64,000 bases of DNA from Pseudomonas sp. PA27(2017) (lineage in GTDB: Bacteria; Pseudomonadota; Gammaproteobacteria; Pseudomonadales; Pseudomonadaceae): contig NZ_MSXW01000011.1 of NCBI RefSeq assembly GCF_001945445.1, positions 1-64,000 on the forward strand, written 5' to 3'. Below are positions 17,273 to 28,702 of the stretch, one piece after another (the first letter of the stretch is position 1; each line of letters starts with the position of its first letter). A program made the position numbers and the translations under genes. The notes beneath the pieces are model-generated. The model was not told the DNA's origin. It saw nothing but the letters and a program-made list of their open reading frames with translations, and did no database searches.

Positions 17273-17675
17273 GGTTTTGGCCGGAAAGACCCCAAGCACA
17301 GATGTGCTGAAAAAGTCCATGCCTCAAGCCCTTTTTGCAGAGGCCGTGGCAAACCGAGAAACAGTGGCAGCGAACGAGCCGATCGTTAGCGCCCGATGCG
17401 ACACCAGACGCTGCGCCCGTAGCGGCCACCACAACATCTAGTGGCCCCACGCAGCAGGAAGCACCAGTAAACGCCAGGGATGAAGCGTTCCGGCATCGAA
17501 CAGTACCGACCGCCGCCGAGCAGAGCCTCGACCGGTCCATCACCGCCTTTTTGCAACACCCTGCTGCCAGCCTCGTGCGGGCGCAGGCTTTGTCGATTGG
17601 AATGAACGCCAGGTACCACGTCGATCAACGACACAACGCTTCGCCCCGAAAATTTCATTGATCATGGAGACCTTC

Positions 17676-20585
<2,910 letters not shown>

Positions 20586-20592
20586 TGGCCCA

Positions 20593-20617
20593 GCCGGCTG
20601 CAGCCCCTGCAGCCGGC
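20593..20617 (+). other. Hairpin between nrdA and nrdB
   Basis: Perfect 11-bp arms (GCCGGCTGCAG and its complement) around a 3-base loop, just after the nrdA stop, with no T-run. A second hairpin (about 20633-20651, GCCGGGG/CCCCGGC) follows. The 172-bp gap could tune nrdA versus nrdB levels by processing or partial termination. Confidence 0.6.
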
Positions 20618-20757
20618 GCAAATAACCCAAGAGCCGGGGTACAACCCCGGCCTCTGATAATCAGCCGTAGCGCTCTGCGTGCACCGCGAGCTACCGACGA
20701 TTAGCCACTATCCACACAGGCTGGCCCTTAGCCGGCCTCTCGAGCAGGAGCCCCACC

Positions 20758-22020
20758 ATGCTGAGCTGGGATGAATTCGACAAGGAAGACGGCACCGAAG
20801 CCGCCTCCCCCGCCAAGAACACCGCTGCACAGGCCCAGGCCGGTGCCGACATGAGCCTGGAGAAACTCAACCAGGTCGGCGGCAATGCCGCCCTCGAAGC
20901 CCGCGCCGTCGACGCCAACGACTCCGCTGCCGTAGCCCGCGCCAAACAAGCCCTCAACGACCTCGACATCCAGGAAGGCCTGGACGAGCTCGAAGGCAGC
21001 TCCGCGCGCGTGGAAGTCGGCGACAAGCAGATGATCAACGCCCGCGCCGACCTCAACCAGCTCGTACCCTTCAAGTACGACTGGGCCTGGCAGAAGTATC
21101 TGGATGGTTGTGCCAACCACTGGATGCCCCAGGAAGTGAACATGACCGCGGACATCGCCCTGTGGAAGTCCGCCGACGGCCTGACCGAAGACGAGCGCCG
21201 CATCGTCAAGCGCAACCTGGGCTTCTTCTCCACCGCCGACAGCCTGGTCGCCAACAACTTGGTACTGGCCGTGTACCGCCTGATCACCAACCCCGAGTGC
21301 CGCCAGTACATCCTGCGCCAGGCCTTCGAGGAAGCGATCCACACCCACGCCTATCAGTACTGCATCGAATCGCTGGGCATGGATGAAGGCGAAATCTTCA
21401 ACATGTACCACGAGATCCCGAGCGTCGCGAAGAAAGCCTCCTGGGGCCTCAAGTACACCCGCTCGATCTCCGATCCCAAGTTCGAAACCGGCACCCCGGA
21501 AACCGATCGCCAGTTCCTCAAGAACCTGATCGCCTACTACTGCGTACTCGAAGGCATCTTCTTCTACTGCGGCTTCACCCAGATCCTCTCCATGGGCCGC
21601 CGCAACAAGATGACCGGCACCGCCGAGCAGTTCCAGTACATCCTGCGTGACGAGTCCATGCACCTGAACTTCGGCATCGACATGATCAACCAGATCAAGA
21701 TCGAGAACCCGAGCCTGTGGGACGCCACCATGAAGGACGAGGCGACCCAGATGATCCTGCAGGGCGCCCAGCTGGAAATCGAATACGCACGCGATACCAT
21801 GCCGCGCGGCGTACTGGGCATGAACGCCGCGATGATGGAGGACTACCTCAAATTCATCGCCAACCGCCGCCTGACCCAGATCGGCCTGAAGGAAGAATAC
21901 CCAGGCACCACCAACCCGTTCCCATGGATGAGCGAGATCATGGACCTCAAGAAGGAGAAAAACTTCTTCGAGACCCGTGTGATCGAGTATCAGACGGGTG
22001 GGGCGTTAAGCTGGGATTGA
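20758..22020 (+). CDS. nrdB: Ribonucleoside-diphosphate reductase class Ia, beta subunit
   Basis: A 420-residue R2 subunit carrying the diiron-tyrosyl radical. The segment [12 protein letters not shown] matches the metal ligands Glu and His and the radical Tyr at the spacing of E. coli E115/H118/Y122. Other metal-ligand segments are LTEDERRI and [10 protein letters not shown]. The C-terminal tail ends GGALSWD, for docking to NrdA. A variable, Ala-rich stretch of about 60 residues precedes the R2 core. Confidence 0.97.
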   Translation: MLSWDEFDKEDGTEAASPAKNTAAQAQAGADMSLEKLNQVGGNAALEARAVDANDSAAVARAKQALNDLDIQEGLDELEGSSARVEVGDKQMINARADLNQLVPFKYDWAWQKYLDGCANHWMPQEVNMTADIALWKSADGLTEDERRIVKRNLGFFSTADSLVANNLVLAVYRLITNPECRQYILRQAFEEAIHTHAYQYCIESLGMDEGEIFNMYHEIPSVAKKASWGLKYTRSISDPKFETGTPETDRQFLKNLIAYYCVLEGIFFYCGFTQILSMGRRNKMTGTAEQFQYILRDESMHLNFGIDMINQIKIENPSLWDATMKDEATQMILQGAQLEIEYARDTMPRGVLGMNAAMMEDYLKFIANRRLTQIGLKEEYPGTTNPFPWMSEIMDLKKEKNFFETRVIEYQTGGALSWD

Positions 22021-22075
22021 TGTCAATTTGAAATCACGCTAGATTCACCCAACACCTGCCATGGATGTTGGGTTG

Positions 22076-22122
22076 AAGCTTAATAAAGAGCCCCGCCTAG
22101 TGCGGGGCTTTTTATTAAGCTT
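22076..22122 (+). terminator. Strong terminator after nrdB
   Basis: Arms of 21 bp (22076-22096 and 22102-22122) pair with one mismatch. They include AGCCCCGC/GCGGGGCT flanked by A-rich and T-rich tracts, so the hairpin could work in both directions. Only 21 bp separate it from the DUF3010 start, leaving little room for a promoter for the kinase cassette. Confidence 0.92.
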
Positions 22123-22143
22123 AAAACATAAGGAAATTTATTC

Positions 22144-22557
22144 ATGGTAGTAACTGGAATATACCTAAAAGCTAACGAAGCACGAATAGTGACGCTAACA
22201 GGCACAAAAGATTCGCACTCCCCTGTCGCTATTAAATTCCACAAACTAGGCCTCTCCAAAAATCCGACACAAGATGATGTAGAGGTATTTACTCAGACAT
22301 TAAAAGCGTACTGTGCAGACAACCGCGTAGATAAAATAGTAATTAATCGCCGAGCGACTACGGGGCATGGTGCTGGCGGCGCTGGGACCTTTATCTTGGA
22401 AGGCATAATCTTAGCAATATCGCCTGCGCCCATAGACTTCGTACATTCGCTCACAATAAACGCCACAAATCGTCGAGAGCAAAAAAGAAAGAGCAATCGT
22501 CCGGCCACTGCTGACCTAGCTATGGCTTATGACATAGCATACGAAGGACTAGAATAA
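22144..22557 (+). CDS. DUF3010 family protein, RNase H/RuvC-like fold suspected
   Basis: A 137-residue protein with the DUF3010 pattern: VTGIYLKANEARIVTL, then DKIVINRRATTGHGAGGAGTFILEGII, then TADLAMAYDIAYE near the C-terminus. The spacing of a first strand, an Arg-bearing strand, a Glu in FILEG and a late Asp in TADLAMA resembles RuvC/YqgF-type nuclease folds; I infer this and cannot test it. The start has AAGGAA 8 bp upstream. The DNA is far AT-richer than its neighbours, suggesting transfer. The kinase gene starts 2 bp after its stop, so the two are surely co-translated. Confidence 0.8.
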   Translation: MVVTGIYLKANEARIVTLTGTKDSHSPVAIKFHKLGLSKNPTQDDVEVFTQTLKAYCADNRVDKIVINRRATTGHGAGGAGTFILEGIILAISPAPIDFVHSLTINATNRREQKRKSNRPATADLAMAYDIAYEGLE

Positions 22558-22559
22558 AA

Positions 22560-23672
22560 ATGCCGGTAGACATTCTAAAACTACCTGTGCAAGCGCAAGC
22601 GGTTCTTGCAAAATTCCCTGAATTTCAGATATCAGATTTCAACGACTCTGGCGCAAACGGATACATTCTAATAGGACGACATAACGTACTTAGAAAAGAG
22701 GTGGCCATTAAAATATACTTCCACCCAAAAGATGAAATTGACCAAGAGCCTTCAATTATCTCAGCAATCAATCACGACCATATCCTTAAAGTGTATGACG
22801 CAAGAAAAATTGAGGAAACCTGCTCCTACTATATGATGCAAGTAGCAAATGATGGTGACCTACACAGTTTTCTAACACGATACGATATCTCGCTAGGCCT
22901 CGCACACAAACTACTTTGCCAACTTCTATCCGGGCTATCTGAACTCCACTCTTCAAAAAATAAAATTGTTCATCGCGACTTGAAACCAGAAAACTTACTA
23001 GTTCACAACGACACTATCGTAATAGCTGATTTTGGTTCAGTACGAAGAATAAACGACGACACCGGGCGAGCACCCGCATCCAAGCACAGCATACTTTACA
23101 GGCCACCCGAAGCATTTGGAGAAAATGCTTACTTCGACTTTTCGTCTGACACATATCAAGCAGGAATGATTGGCTTCTTATTATTTGGAGGAAAATTAAG
23201 CAACGACTTACTCAAACAACTAAGCAAGGCAGAAATAAAAGAACTACGAGAAATAGAAAGAACTGCCCACCCTTGCGATGCGTCTTTATTCATAGACAAG
23301 TGCATAGAAAAAAGAACAGCCTCCGGAAAAATACTAGACTGGGAAAGCTTTCCATTCTATGTACCTGCAAAAATAAAAAAGACCTTGAAAACAGCCACAT
23401 CAAAAATTGACAACAGATACAAAAACACCAGCGAATTCCTTCTCGACCTATCTAGATCAAAGTCAACGCTGCCAGACTGGATAAGAACAGAGAATGGCTA
23501 CGAACTAGAAAATTGGAATAAAAACGATTACCTATTGACAGAAGATAACGACAAAATAATTCTCAAGAAAAGGAAACATGGAACAAAAAACTACAGAACA
23601 GACAACAGCATTTGCGGCGATAATTACAATTCCGCACATGCATTACTTAAAGAGCAGATTGGACTGCCTTAA
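22560..23672 (+). CDS. Hanks-type serine/threonine protein kinase
   Basis: A 370-residue soluble kinase with all core catalytic residues: Lys51 in VAIK, a helix-C Glu (about 63), HRDLKPEN at 138-145, DFG at 157-159 and the PPE (APE-like) motif at 182-184. The glycine-rich loop is degenerate (SGANGY). No transmembrane, PASTA or other known sensor domain is visible. The C-terminal region of about 80 residues (from about LPDWIRTENGYE) is Lys/Asn-rich and unrecognised. It is low-GC and A/T-ending in codon use, like its partner. Two-gene operon with DUF3010; function unknown, defence or signalling possible. Confidence 0.88.
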   Translation: MPVDILKLPVQAQAVLAKFPEFQISDFNDSGANGYILIGRHNVLRKEVAIKIYFHPKDEIDQEPSIISAINHDHILKVYDARKIEETCSYYMMQVANDGDLHSFLTRYDISLGLAHKLLCQLLSGLSELHSSKNKIVHRDLKPENLLVHNDTIVIADFGSVRRINDDTGRAPASKHSILYRPPEAFGENAYFDFSSDTYQAGMIGFLLFGGKLSNDLLKQLSKAEIKELREIERTAHPCDASLFIDKCIEKRTASGKILDWESFPFYVPAKIKKTLKTATSKIDNRYKNTSEFLLDLSRSKSTLPDWIRTENGYELENWNKNDYLLTEDNDKIILKKRKHGTKNYRTDNSICGDNYNSAHALLKEQIGLP

Positions 23673-23744
23673 GCATGACAAGTCAGCATCTAAATTTAAA
23701 AAGAGGACAAGTTCATTAACCTGTGACTACTGATTTCGGCCTTA

Positions 23745-24510
23745 CGGCGAGTCACTTGATTCGCTGCTTTCCCCCTTTTTTGATCGTTCCCACGTTCCGC
23801 GTGGGACGTAGCTCTCGACGCTCTGCGCCGACCAACGCCAGATCCAGGGGGACAGATTTATTTTCTCCGTCGCCCTCTTCTACCGTTTTCGCCCTTACGG
23901 CGAGTTACTTTCTCTTTGCTCGCGCGAAAGAGAAAGTAACCAAAGAGAAAGCGCGCCCGACATCCGGGTTTCGCTACGCTCAACTCCCCTCGCTCCGGCA
24001 CTGTTCCGAGGGTCGTCACGGTGGGCCATCCCTGGCCCATCGTTCCTCGTTTGGCATCCATGCCAAACGCCCCTCTCCACAGCACCTCCACTCGGCCTCC
24101 TGACGGGGTTCGGGGATCGCGGTGTCTGAGCGTTATGTGGAAGGCAAAGCAACAATCAAAGCAGAGCTTAAAGCCAGAGCATTGCGGCCGAGCCGCAATG
24201 CTCTGGCTCTGTTTATAAAATACAAATCTCATAGGCGACGCCAGACGCCCCCGTCAGGAGGCCGAGTGGAGTCGTTGTGTAAGGGGTTGAGCGGCATGGA
24301 TGCCGCGAGAGCCGCGATGGGCCAGGGATGGCCCTTCGCGGCGTGCCCCTGGAACAGCGATGTAACGAGGGAACCCGACGAAGTCGGGCCGGATGCCAGG
24401 GGCAAGACCTTTTGCTTACTTTTGGGGCGTCTGCCAAAAGTGAGCCGCTGTAAGAGCGGAACCATTATTTGCCACGCTACAAAAGCGGCGAGTTCACGCC
24501 GAAAGAATGT
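23745..24510. repeat. Large imperfect palindromic non-coding element
   Basis: About 0.75 kb with no credible gene. The left part (about 23904-24108) recurs, inverted and diverged, in the right part (about 24249-24450). The best arms are 24088-24108 and 24249-24269, a perfect 21-bp inverted repeat. Both halves also share GGCATGGATGCC and GATGGGCCAGGGATGGCC in inverted orientation. A separate hairpin with 14-bp arms lies at 23904-23940 (GTTACTTTCTCTTT), and GTTCCCACG/CGTGGGAC at about 23786-23807. Such elements occur between Pseudomonas genes; their origin is unclear. Confidence 0.7.
24172..24208. repeat. Perfect 17-bp-arm hairpin at centre of the palindromic element
   Basis: Arms AGCCAGAGCATTGCGGC (24172-24188) and complement (24192-24208) around the loop CGA. 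It lies near the axis of the larger inverted repeat. It has no T-run, so a terminator is unlikely. Confidence 0.8.
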
Positions 24511-24530
24511 CTTCGTCCCGCCACCGTAAT

Positions 24531-24560
24531 GGTGGATGAAAAGAGCGCCATCCACCCTAC
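24531..24560. repeat. REP of the GTAGGGTGGA class
   Basis: GGTGGATGAAAAGAGCG followed by ATCCACCCTAC. Nearly the same as the REP at 26316-26358 downstream of the RAYT gene, and sharing its palindromic head with 25694-25724. Confidence 0.65.
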
Positions 24561-24630
24561 ATGTGTGCCGCTTCAATCCGCAGCACCTTTATAAAAAAGC
24601 CGCTGAAGATCTCCGCGAGGTCACAGTGCT

Positions 24631-25596
24631 TCAGGCTAACAAACGATCAATCAATGCCTGCTCATAATCATTAAGAGGCTGATCCTCATAGAGCTTGTCT
24701 GAGGCCGCGACCAGCGCCCGCCCCTCGACTTCCTGCCCACTGTCGCAATACACATGCCCAAGGTTCTCCAGCGACTGCAGGTTGCCGTGCTGCGAGAAGG
24801 AAATCAGATACCAGCGCTCGGCCGCCTCCAGCTCGCCCAGACGATGATAGGCCACCGCCAGATTGTGCTGGGCGTAGACGTGGTCGGATTGCAGGGCCTG
24901 CAACAGCGCCTGCTTGGCCTGCTGGTAGTCCTCGAGCTGCAGATACAACAGGCCGAGATTGTTGTAGCCGTCGACATGCCCCAGTTCAGCGGCGCGCCGG
25001 TAGGCCTGCTCGGCCTGCGGGTAGCGCTCGGCGTGCAGGTGAATATCACCGAGCAGATTCAACGCTTCCGCATGATCGTGGCGCACGGCGTTGTCGAGGT
25101 GCTCGACGGCGGTATCGTGATCGCCGTCCTGGTAGGCCATGCTGCCAAGGTAGAAGTGGCTGCGGGGGCAATCGTACTTGGCGGCCTGCTGGAAATAATG
25201 GCGGGCAGCATCATGATCGCCTTCCTGGAAGGCCATGGTGCCAAGGTTGTAATGGCTGCCCGGATAATCGTGCTCGGCAGCTTTCTGGAAGTGCCGGCGG
25301 GCGGCGTCGAGGTCATCTTCCTGATAGGCCATGATGCCGAGGTTGTAGTGGCTGCCGGGATAATCGTGAGCAGCGGCCATCTGGAAGTGTCGACGGGCGC
25401 CGGCGCGATCTTCACGTGCCAGGCTCACCGCGCCAACGCCGTTCATCCAGCGCGGGTCGGCAGGACACGCCTTGGCAAGGGTCTGGAAATGCTCCAGCGC
25501 GGTGTCCAGATCCTGCTCGCGAAACGCCGCCCATGCCTGCTCATTGAGCGCCGTCGCCTGCTCGTCACTGAGCGTTTCTTTCTTCGTGAACCACAT
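24631..25596 (-). CDS. Tetratricopeptide/Sel1-like repeat protein
   Basis: A 321-residue protein built from repeated 34-36-residue helical units. Three consecutive units carry the near-identical YPGSHYNLG / CPRSHFYLG signature (about 90-200), followed by four more divergent units (ALNLLGDIHLH, GYNNLGLLYLQ, AQHNLAVAYHR, SLENLGHVYCD). No signal peptide. The start MWFTKKETLSDEQ has GCAGGA 7 bp upstream. It probably serves as a protein-interaction scaffold; no partner can be named. Confidence 0.85.
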   Translation of the reverse strand: MWFTKKETLSDEQATALNEQAWAAFREQDLDTALEHFQTLAKACPADPRWMNGVGAVSLAREDRAGARRHFQMAAAHDYPGSHYNLGIMAYQEDDLDAARRHFQKAAEHDYPGSHYNLGTMAFQEGDHDAARHYFQQAAKYDCPRSHFYLGSMAYQDGDHDTAVEHLDNAVRHDHAEALNLLGDIHLHAERYPQAEQAYRRAAELGHVDGYNNLGLLYLQLEDYQQAKQALLQALQSDHVYAQHNLAVAYHRLGELEAAERWYLISFSQHGNLQSLENLGHVYCDSGQEVEGRALVAASDKLYEDQPLNDYEQALIDRLLA

Positions 25597-25693
25597 GGTG
25601 TTTCCTGCCTTGCAAGGGCCGGCCATCTTAAAGGAGCGTGTAGAAACCAAACAAGGCAATGGCTCTAACGTGCGGGTTCGGGCCGTGCAAGCT

Positions 25694-25724
25694 TGTAGGG
25701 TGGACAACGCGAAGCTTGTCCACC
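25694..25724. repeat. REP upstream of the RAYT gene
   Basis: TGTAGGGTGGACAACGCGAAG then CTTGTCCACC, with a 9-bp perfect stem (GGTGGACAA). It precedes the transposase start by about 40 bp and is matched by the REP downstream, as expected for a REP-RAYT unit. Confidence 0.75.
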
Positions 25725-25761
25725 ATGGTTCAAGCTACACGACGTTCAAGAATGAACCGCC

Positions 25762-26292
25762 ATGCCCAATTACCGCCGTGCCCGCGTTCCCGGCGCTACC
25801 TACTTCTTCACCGTCAACCTGCAAGATCGCCGCAGCGATCTGCTGATCCGCGAGATAGATCTGCTGCGCGAGACCGTGCGCGCAACACGGGCTCGGCATC
25901 CCTTTCATATCGACGCCTGGGTGGTGCTGCCCGACCATATGCATTGTATGTGGACGCTACCGCCAGGCGATGCCGGCTTCACCCTGCGCTGGAAGGTCAT
26001 CAAGTTCGCCTTCGCCAAACGCCTCCCCGTCACCGAGACTCGCACAGATAATCAGCAGCGCCGCGGCGAGCGTGGTATCTGGCAACGACGCTATTGGGAA
26101 CATCTGATCCGGGATGAACGGGATTACCAGCAGCACTTCGATTACATCCACATCAATCCACTAAAACATGGCTATGTCGAGCAGCTGGCGGATTGGCCGT
26201 ATTCGAGTTTTCACCGTGCAGTGGCGATGGGCGTCTATCCCGCTGGCTGGTGTGTAGAGCCCGAGCGGTCGGACAGAAATTATGGTGAGTAA
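25762..26292 (+). CDS. REP-associated tyrosine transposase (RAYT, TnpA_REP, IS200/IS605 relative)
   Basis: A 176-residue Y1 HUH-type nuclease. The N-terminus is PNYRRARVPGATYFFTVNL. The HUH site is DHMH at 58-61 (PDHMHCMW). The late motif RDERDYQQHFDYIHINPLKHGYV-type (about 117-139) contains the tyrosines of which one forms the covalent DNA bond. WPYSSFHRAVAMGVYP closes the fold. Such proteins cut and move REP sequences. REPs with the same head lie immediately on both sides and elsewhere in the window. Confidence 0.93.
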   Translation: MPNYRRARVPGATYFFTVNLQDRRSDLLIREIDLLRETVRATRARHPFHIDAWVVLPDHMHCMWTLPPGDAGFTLRWKVIKFAFAKRLPVTETRTDNQQRRGERGIWQRRYWEHLIRDERDYQQHFDYIHINPLKHGYVEQLADWPYSSFHRAVAMGVYPAGWCVEPERSDRNYGE

Positions 26293-26315
26293 GGGGTTCG
26301 ACGTTATATCGCTAT

Positions 26316-26358
26316 GGTGGATGAAAAGAGCGTCGGCTACGCGCCCCGATCCACCCTA
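26316..26358. repeat. REP downstream of the RAYT gene
   Basis: GGTGGATGAAAAGAGCG, then GATCCACCCTACG, a palindrome whose end CCACCCTAC complements the head of the upstream REP. Nearly identical to 24531-24560. Confidence 0.7.
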
Positions 26359-26391
26359 CGTGACCGCGCCCCTACGCGGAGCGTGGAACGA

Positions 26392-26592
26392 TCACTCGGA
26401 CTTCTGCCCTTTGCCCTTCTTCTTGGCAATCGCCTTCATCCGCGCCGCAGCCTTCTGCACCGTGGCCATCTTCTCCGGCCGCTTCATGCCTCGCCACTTG
26501 CGGATTTCCTCCCGCGTGCGCCCACAGCTGACGCACATTTCGCTGTTGAGCTGACACAGCGACACGCAGGGATTTTCAATGTCCTTGGCCAC
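26392..26592 (-). CDS. DUF1289 family small cysteine-rich protein
   Basis: A 66-residue protein. The cysteine signature NPCVSLCQLNSEMCVSCGRT at about 8-27 is typical of DUF1289, a probable metal-binding knuckle; it is followed by EEIRKWRGM and a Lys-rich tail. A GTG start at 26592 (AGGGG five bases upstream) is preferred over the ATG at 26637, because the family begins near this point. It overlaps the upstream gene by 17 bp. Function unknown. Confidence 0.8.
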   Translation of the reverse strand: MAKDIENPCVSLCQLNSEMCVSCGRTREEIRKWRGMKRPEKMATVQKAAARMKAIAKKKGKGQKSE

Positions 26593-26911
26593 GTTTGCCC
26601 CTTGCCGGCTGCTCGACCGAAAACGCCACGTGCTCATTGATGCGGGCCACGCTGATGCCTACTGCCTCGAACGCGGCCAGGGTCAACGCCAGCATCCTGG
26701 CCTTTTCCGCGCCTGCTAAAGCCCGCGCTCTGTTGGCTTCGCTGTCGAACATCCAGGTAACCAGCAGGCTCTCGGGAAAGCGCTGGTAATCGACGTCGTG
26801 GGTGAGCCACTGGAAACCGACGATTTCGCTCTTGGCCGTCTCGCAGGCGTCGGTCAGGGTGCGAATCAACTCGCGCTCGATACCTGCATATTTTCGTTTC
26901 GACGCTGCCAT
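26576..26911 (-). CDS. Conserved hypothetical protein
   Basis: A 111-residue protein starting MAASKRKYAGIEREL, with AAGGGCC upstream of the ATG at 26911. It reads as a small alpha/beta protein (SLLVTWMFDSEANRARAL, ALTLAAFEAVGISVARINEHVAFS). It overlaps the DUF1289 gene downstream, so they form a pair. I do not recognise a characterised family. Confidence 0.75.
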   Translation of the reverse strand: MAASKRKYAGIERELIRTLTDACETAKSEIVGFQWLTHDVDYQRFPESLLVTWMFDSEANRARALAGAEKARMLALTLAAFEAVGISVARINEHVAFSVEQPARGKRGQGH

Positions 26912-27043
26912 AAGGCCCTTCTGAATCAATGCTCGATGCGGCGCCATGTTACCCGAGACGGCACCCCCATAGGCCCTCGGCGCCAACGCCCGTCGGCCCC
27001 ACGGGTTACAATGCCGCCCGCCGTTTTATCAAGAGCCCGCCCG

Positions 27044-27736
27044 ATGTTCACCCTCACCCACCTCGACGCCCCGCCACCCGAGTCCCTCAAAGCCCAGGTG
27101 CTGCAGATGGTGGTGGACTACTTCAGCGATATCAGCCCAGTGCCGCTGACGCCCAGCAACCCGCTGTTCCAGCTGTACCAGTACGTGATCGGCTACGAGG
27201 TGCACCTGTATCTGCAGGCCATGAATGGCGAAGCCGATAGCCCGACACAGTTGCTGCTGGCCCTGGACGATCAGGACCCGGTCGTGGTGCTGGGTTTCGC
27301 CCTGTACCTGCCCAGCCAGGACGACGCCGAGGCCTGCACCCTCGCCTACATGGCCGTGGCCGCCAGCCACCGCCGTCGCGGTATCGCTCGCGCCATGCTG
27401 CAGCGCATCACCGAGCGGCATCCTCATCTGGAGCTGGCCTGCGTCGCCGGCAAGGTGCCGACCTTCGAGGCCATGGGCCTGCAGGTGCTCGCCGCCCAAG
27501 GGCCACAGGTGCTGATGAACACCCGCGACCAGCGCTCCGATGGCCTGGTGGCCGTGCAGGACCTGGCGCCGGTGTTTCAGTCCACCGAAGTGCGACAGAT
27601 CCACGCCTACCTGCTCAAGCAGCATGGCAAGAAGGCCATGAGCGAGGCCGAGAAACAGCGTGACTATCACCTGGATCAGCTCGCCCATCAGGCTCGTCAG
27701 CTGGTTGCTGAAAGGCTTACGCCGACGCTGCACTGA
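27044..27736 (+). CDS. GNAT family acetyltransferase
   Basis: A 230-residue protein. The acetyl-CoA site is AVAASHRRRGIARAMLQRI at about 104-122 (RRRGIA being the Q/RxxGxG/A motif). The N-terminus before it is a variable substrate-binding part, and about 70 residues after the fold form a charged helical tail (SEAEKQRDYHLDQLAHQARQ). The tail is unusual for a simple GNAT. Substrate unknown. Confidence 0.8.
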   Translation: MFTLTHLDAPPPESLKAQVLQMVVDYFSDISPVPLTPSNPLFQLYQYVIGYEVHLYLQAMNGEADSPTQLLLALDDQDPVVVLGFALYLPSQDDAEACTLAYMAVAASHRRRGIARAMLQRITERHPHLELACVAGKVPTFEAMGLQVLAAQGPQVLMNTRDQRSDGLVAVQDLAPVFQSTEVRQIHAYLLKQHGKKAMSEAEKQRDYHLDQLAHQARQLVAERLTPTLH

Positions 27737-27917
27737 TCACATAGTCGGGGACGCTACCGATTTGCGTGCCGGATCACGCAGCATGACGAACAGATGCCAT
27801 AACCTGCCGAGATTGCCGAGCAGTTATGGGCAGGAAGTCGGCGCAAAGCCTTTCAATGCTATGCGCCCACGGCCCTGGGAACACCCAGTAGTCAGACCTC
27901 TGGACGAGAATGCGCCT

Positions 27918-28436
27918 ATGGACATCCGCTTTCTGACCTTCCCCGACTTTCACAGCGTGTATTTCTACCGCGCCATCACCCTGGCGATTCTGATGGCGAT
28001 TGGCGGCCTGGTGCTGTTCAAGGCATCGGCCATGCGGCTGCCCGAACTGCTGCTGGTCGGCGGCTGTTTGTTGCTGATGGGCTGGCGGTTCGCTGTGGAA
28101 TGGCGCCGCCTGAACAAGGCCGGGCCGGCCTCTATTCACAACGATGAACTGGTCATTGCCAGCGAAAGCAATCACCGGCAGATACCGCTGAGCAGCGTAC
28201 GCGCCGTCACCACCAAGCACAGCCTGTTCATGGTGCGGCGCTATCGCTCATGGACCGAGCATCTGGCGTTCGTGGAATTCACCCTGCACAACGGCGAGCG
28301 CCTTTACACGCTGGCCGAAAGTGCGGTGTTCGAATCGCCAGCGGCCAAGCGCAGCCTGGCGGCGATCCAGGCCGCCGTGTTGTCGGCCAAGGTGAAAAGC
28401 GCAGCGGCTGACAGCGCTGCAGCGCTGGCCAGGTAG
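27918..28436 (+). CDS. Small membrane protein with PH-like cytoplasmic domain
   Basis: A 172-residue protein with two adjacent hydrophobic segments (about 18-35 and 46-60) and a soluble C-terminal region rich in beta strands (ELVIASESNHRQIPLSSVRAVTTKHS..., EFTLHNGERLYTLAE), suggesting a bPH2-type fold. Function unknown. The frame is open upstream; the ATG at 27918 gives the membrane-protein core. Confidence 0.7.
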   Translation: MDIRFLTFPDFHSVYFYRAITLAILMAIGGLVLFKASAMRLPELLLVGGCLLLMGWRFAVEWRRLNKAGPASIHNDELVIASESNHRQIPLSSVRAVTTKHSLFMVRRYRSWTEHLAFVEFTLHNGERLYTLAESAVFESPAAKRSLAAIQAAVLSAKVKSAAADSAAALAR

Positions 28437-28702
28437 CCGGCGCTGCAGGCCTACGCCGAAAGCTTGGATAACGGCGACAAGCAAGGTCAATGGCGCGCGA
28501 AGCGAATACCCACTGTGAGCTCCAATGGTCGGCAACACGACAACCCGCCAGAAGTATCTCGGCTGCTACGGGCCATCCATGGGGCTGGCGCATAACGAGA
28601 CACAAGTCGCAAAAGGAGAGTCAAAACTTTATCAGCGCCGCCTCGGTCATGTGGATTACGAGCGATGGGCTCGTATCGCCATTCCATAACGGGACTGCCA
28701 AC

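Noticed and set aside
17280-17660. Open frames in the nrdA leader
   Set aside because: No good ribosome-binding site and no recognisable protein; treated as leader.
23745-24510. Overlapping open frames within the palindromic element
   Set aside because: They run in several frames on both strands over inverted repeats and have no protein-like composition.
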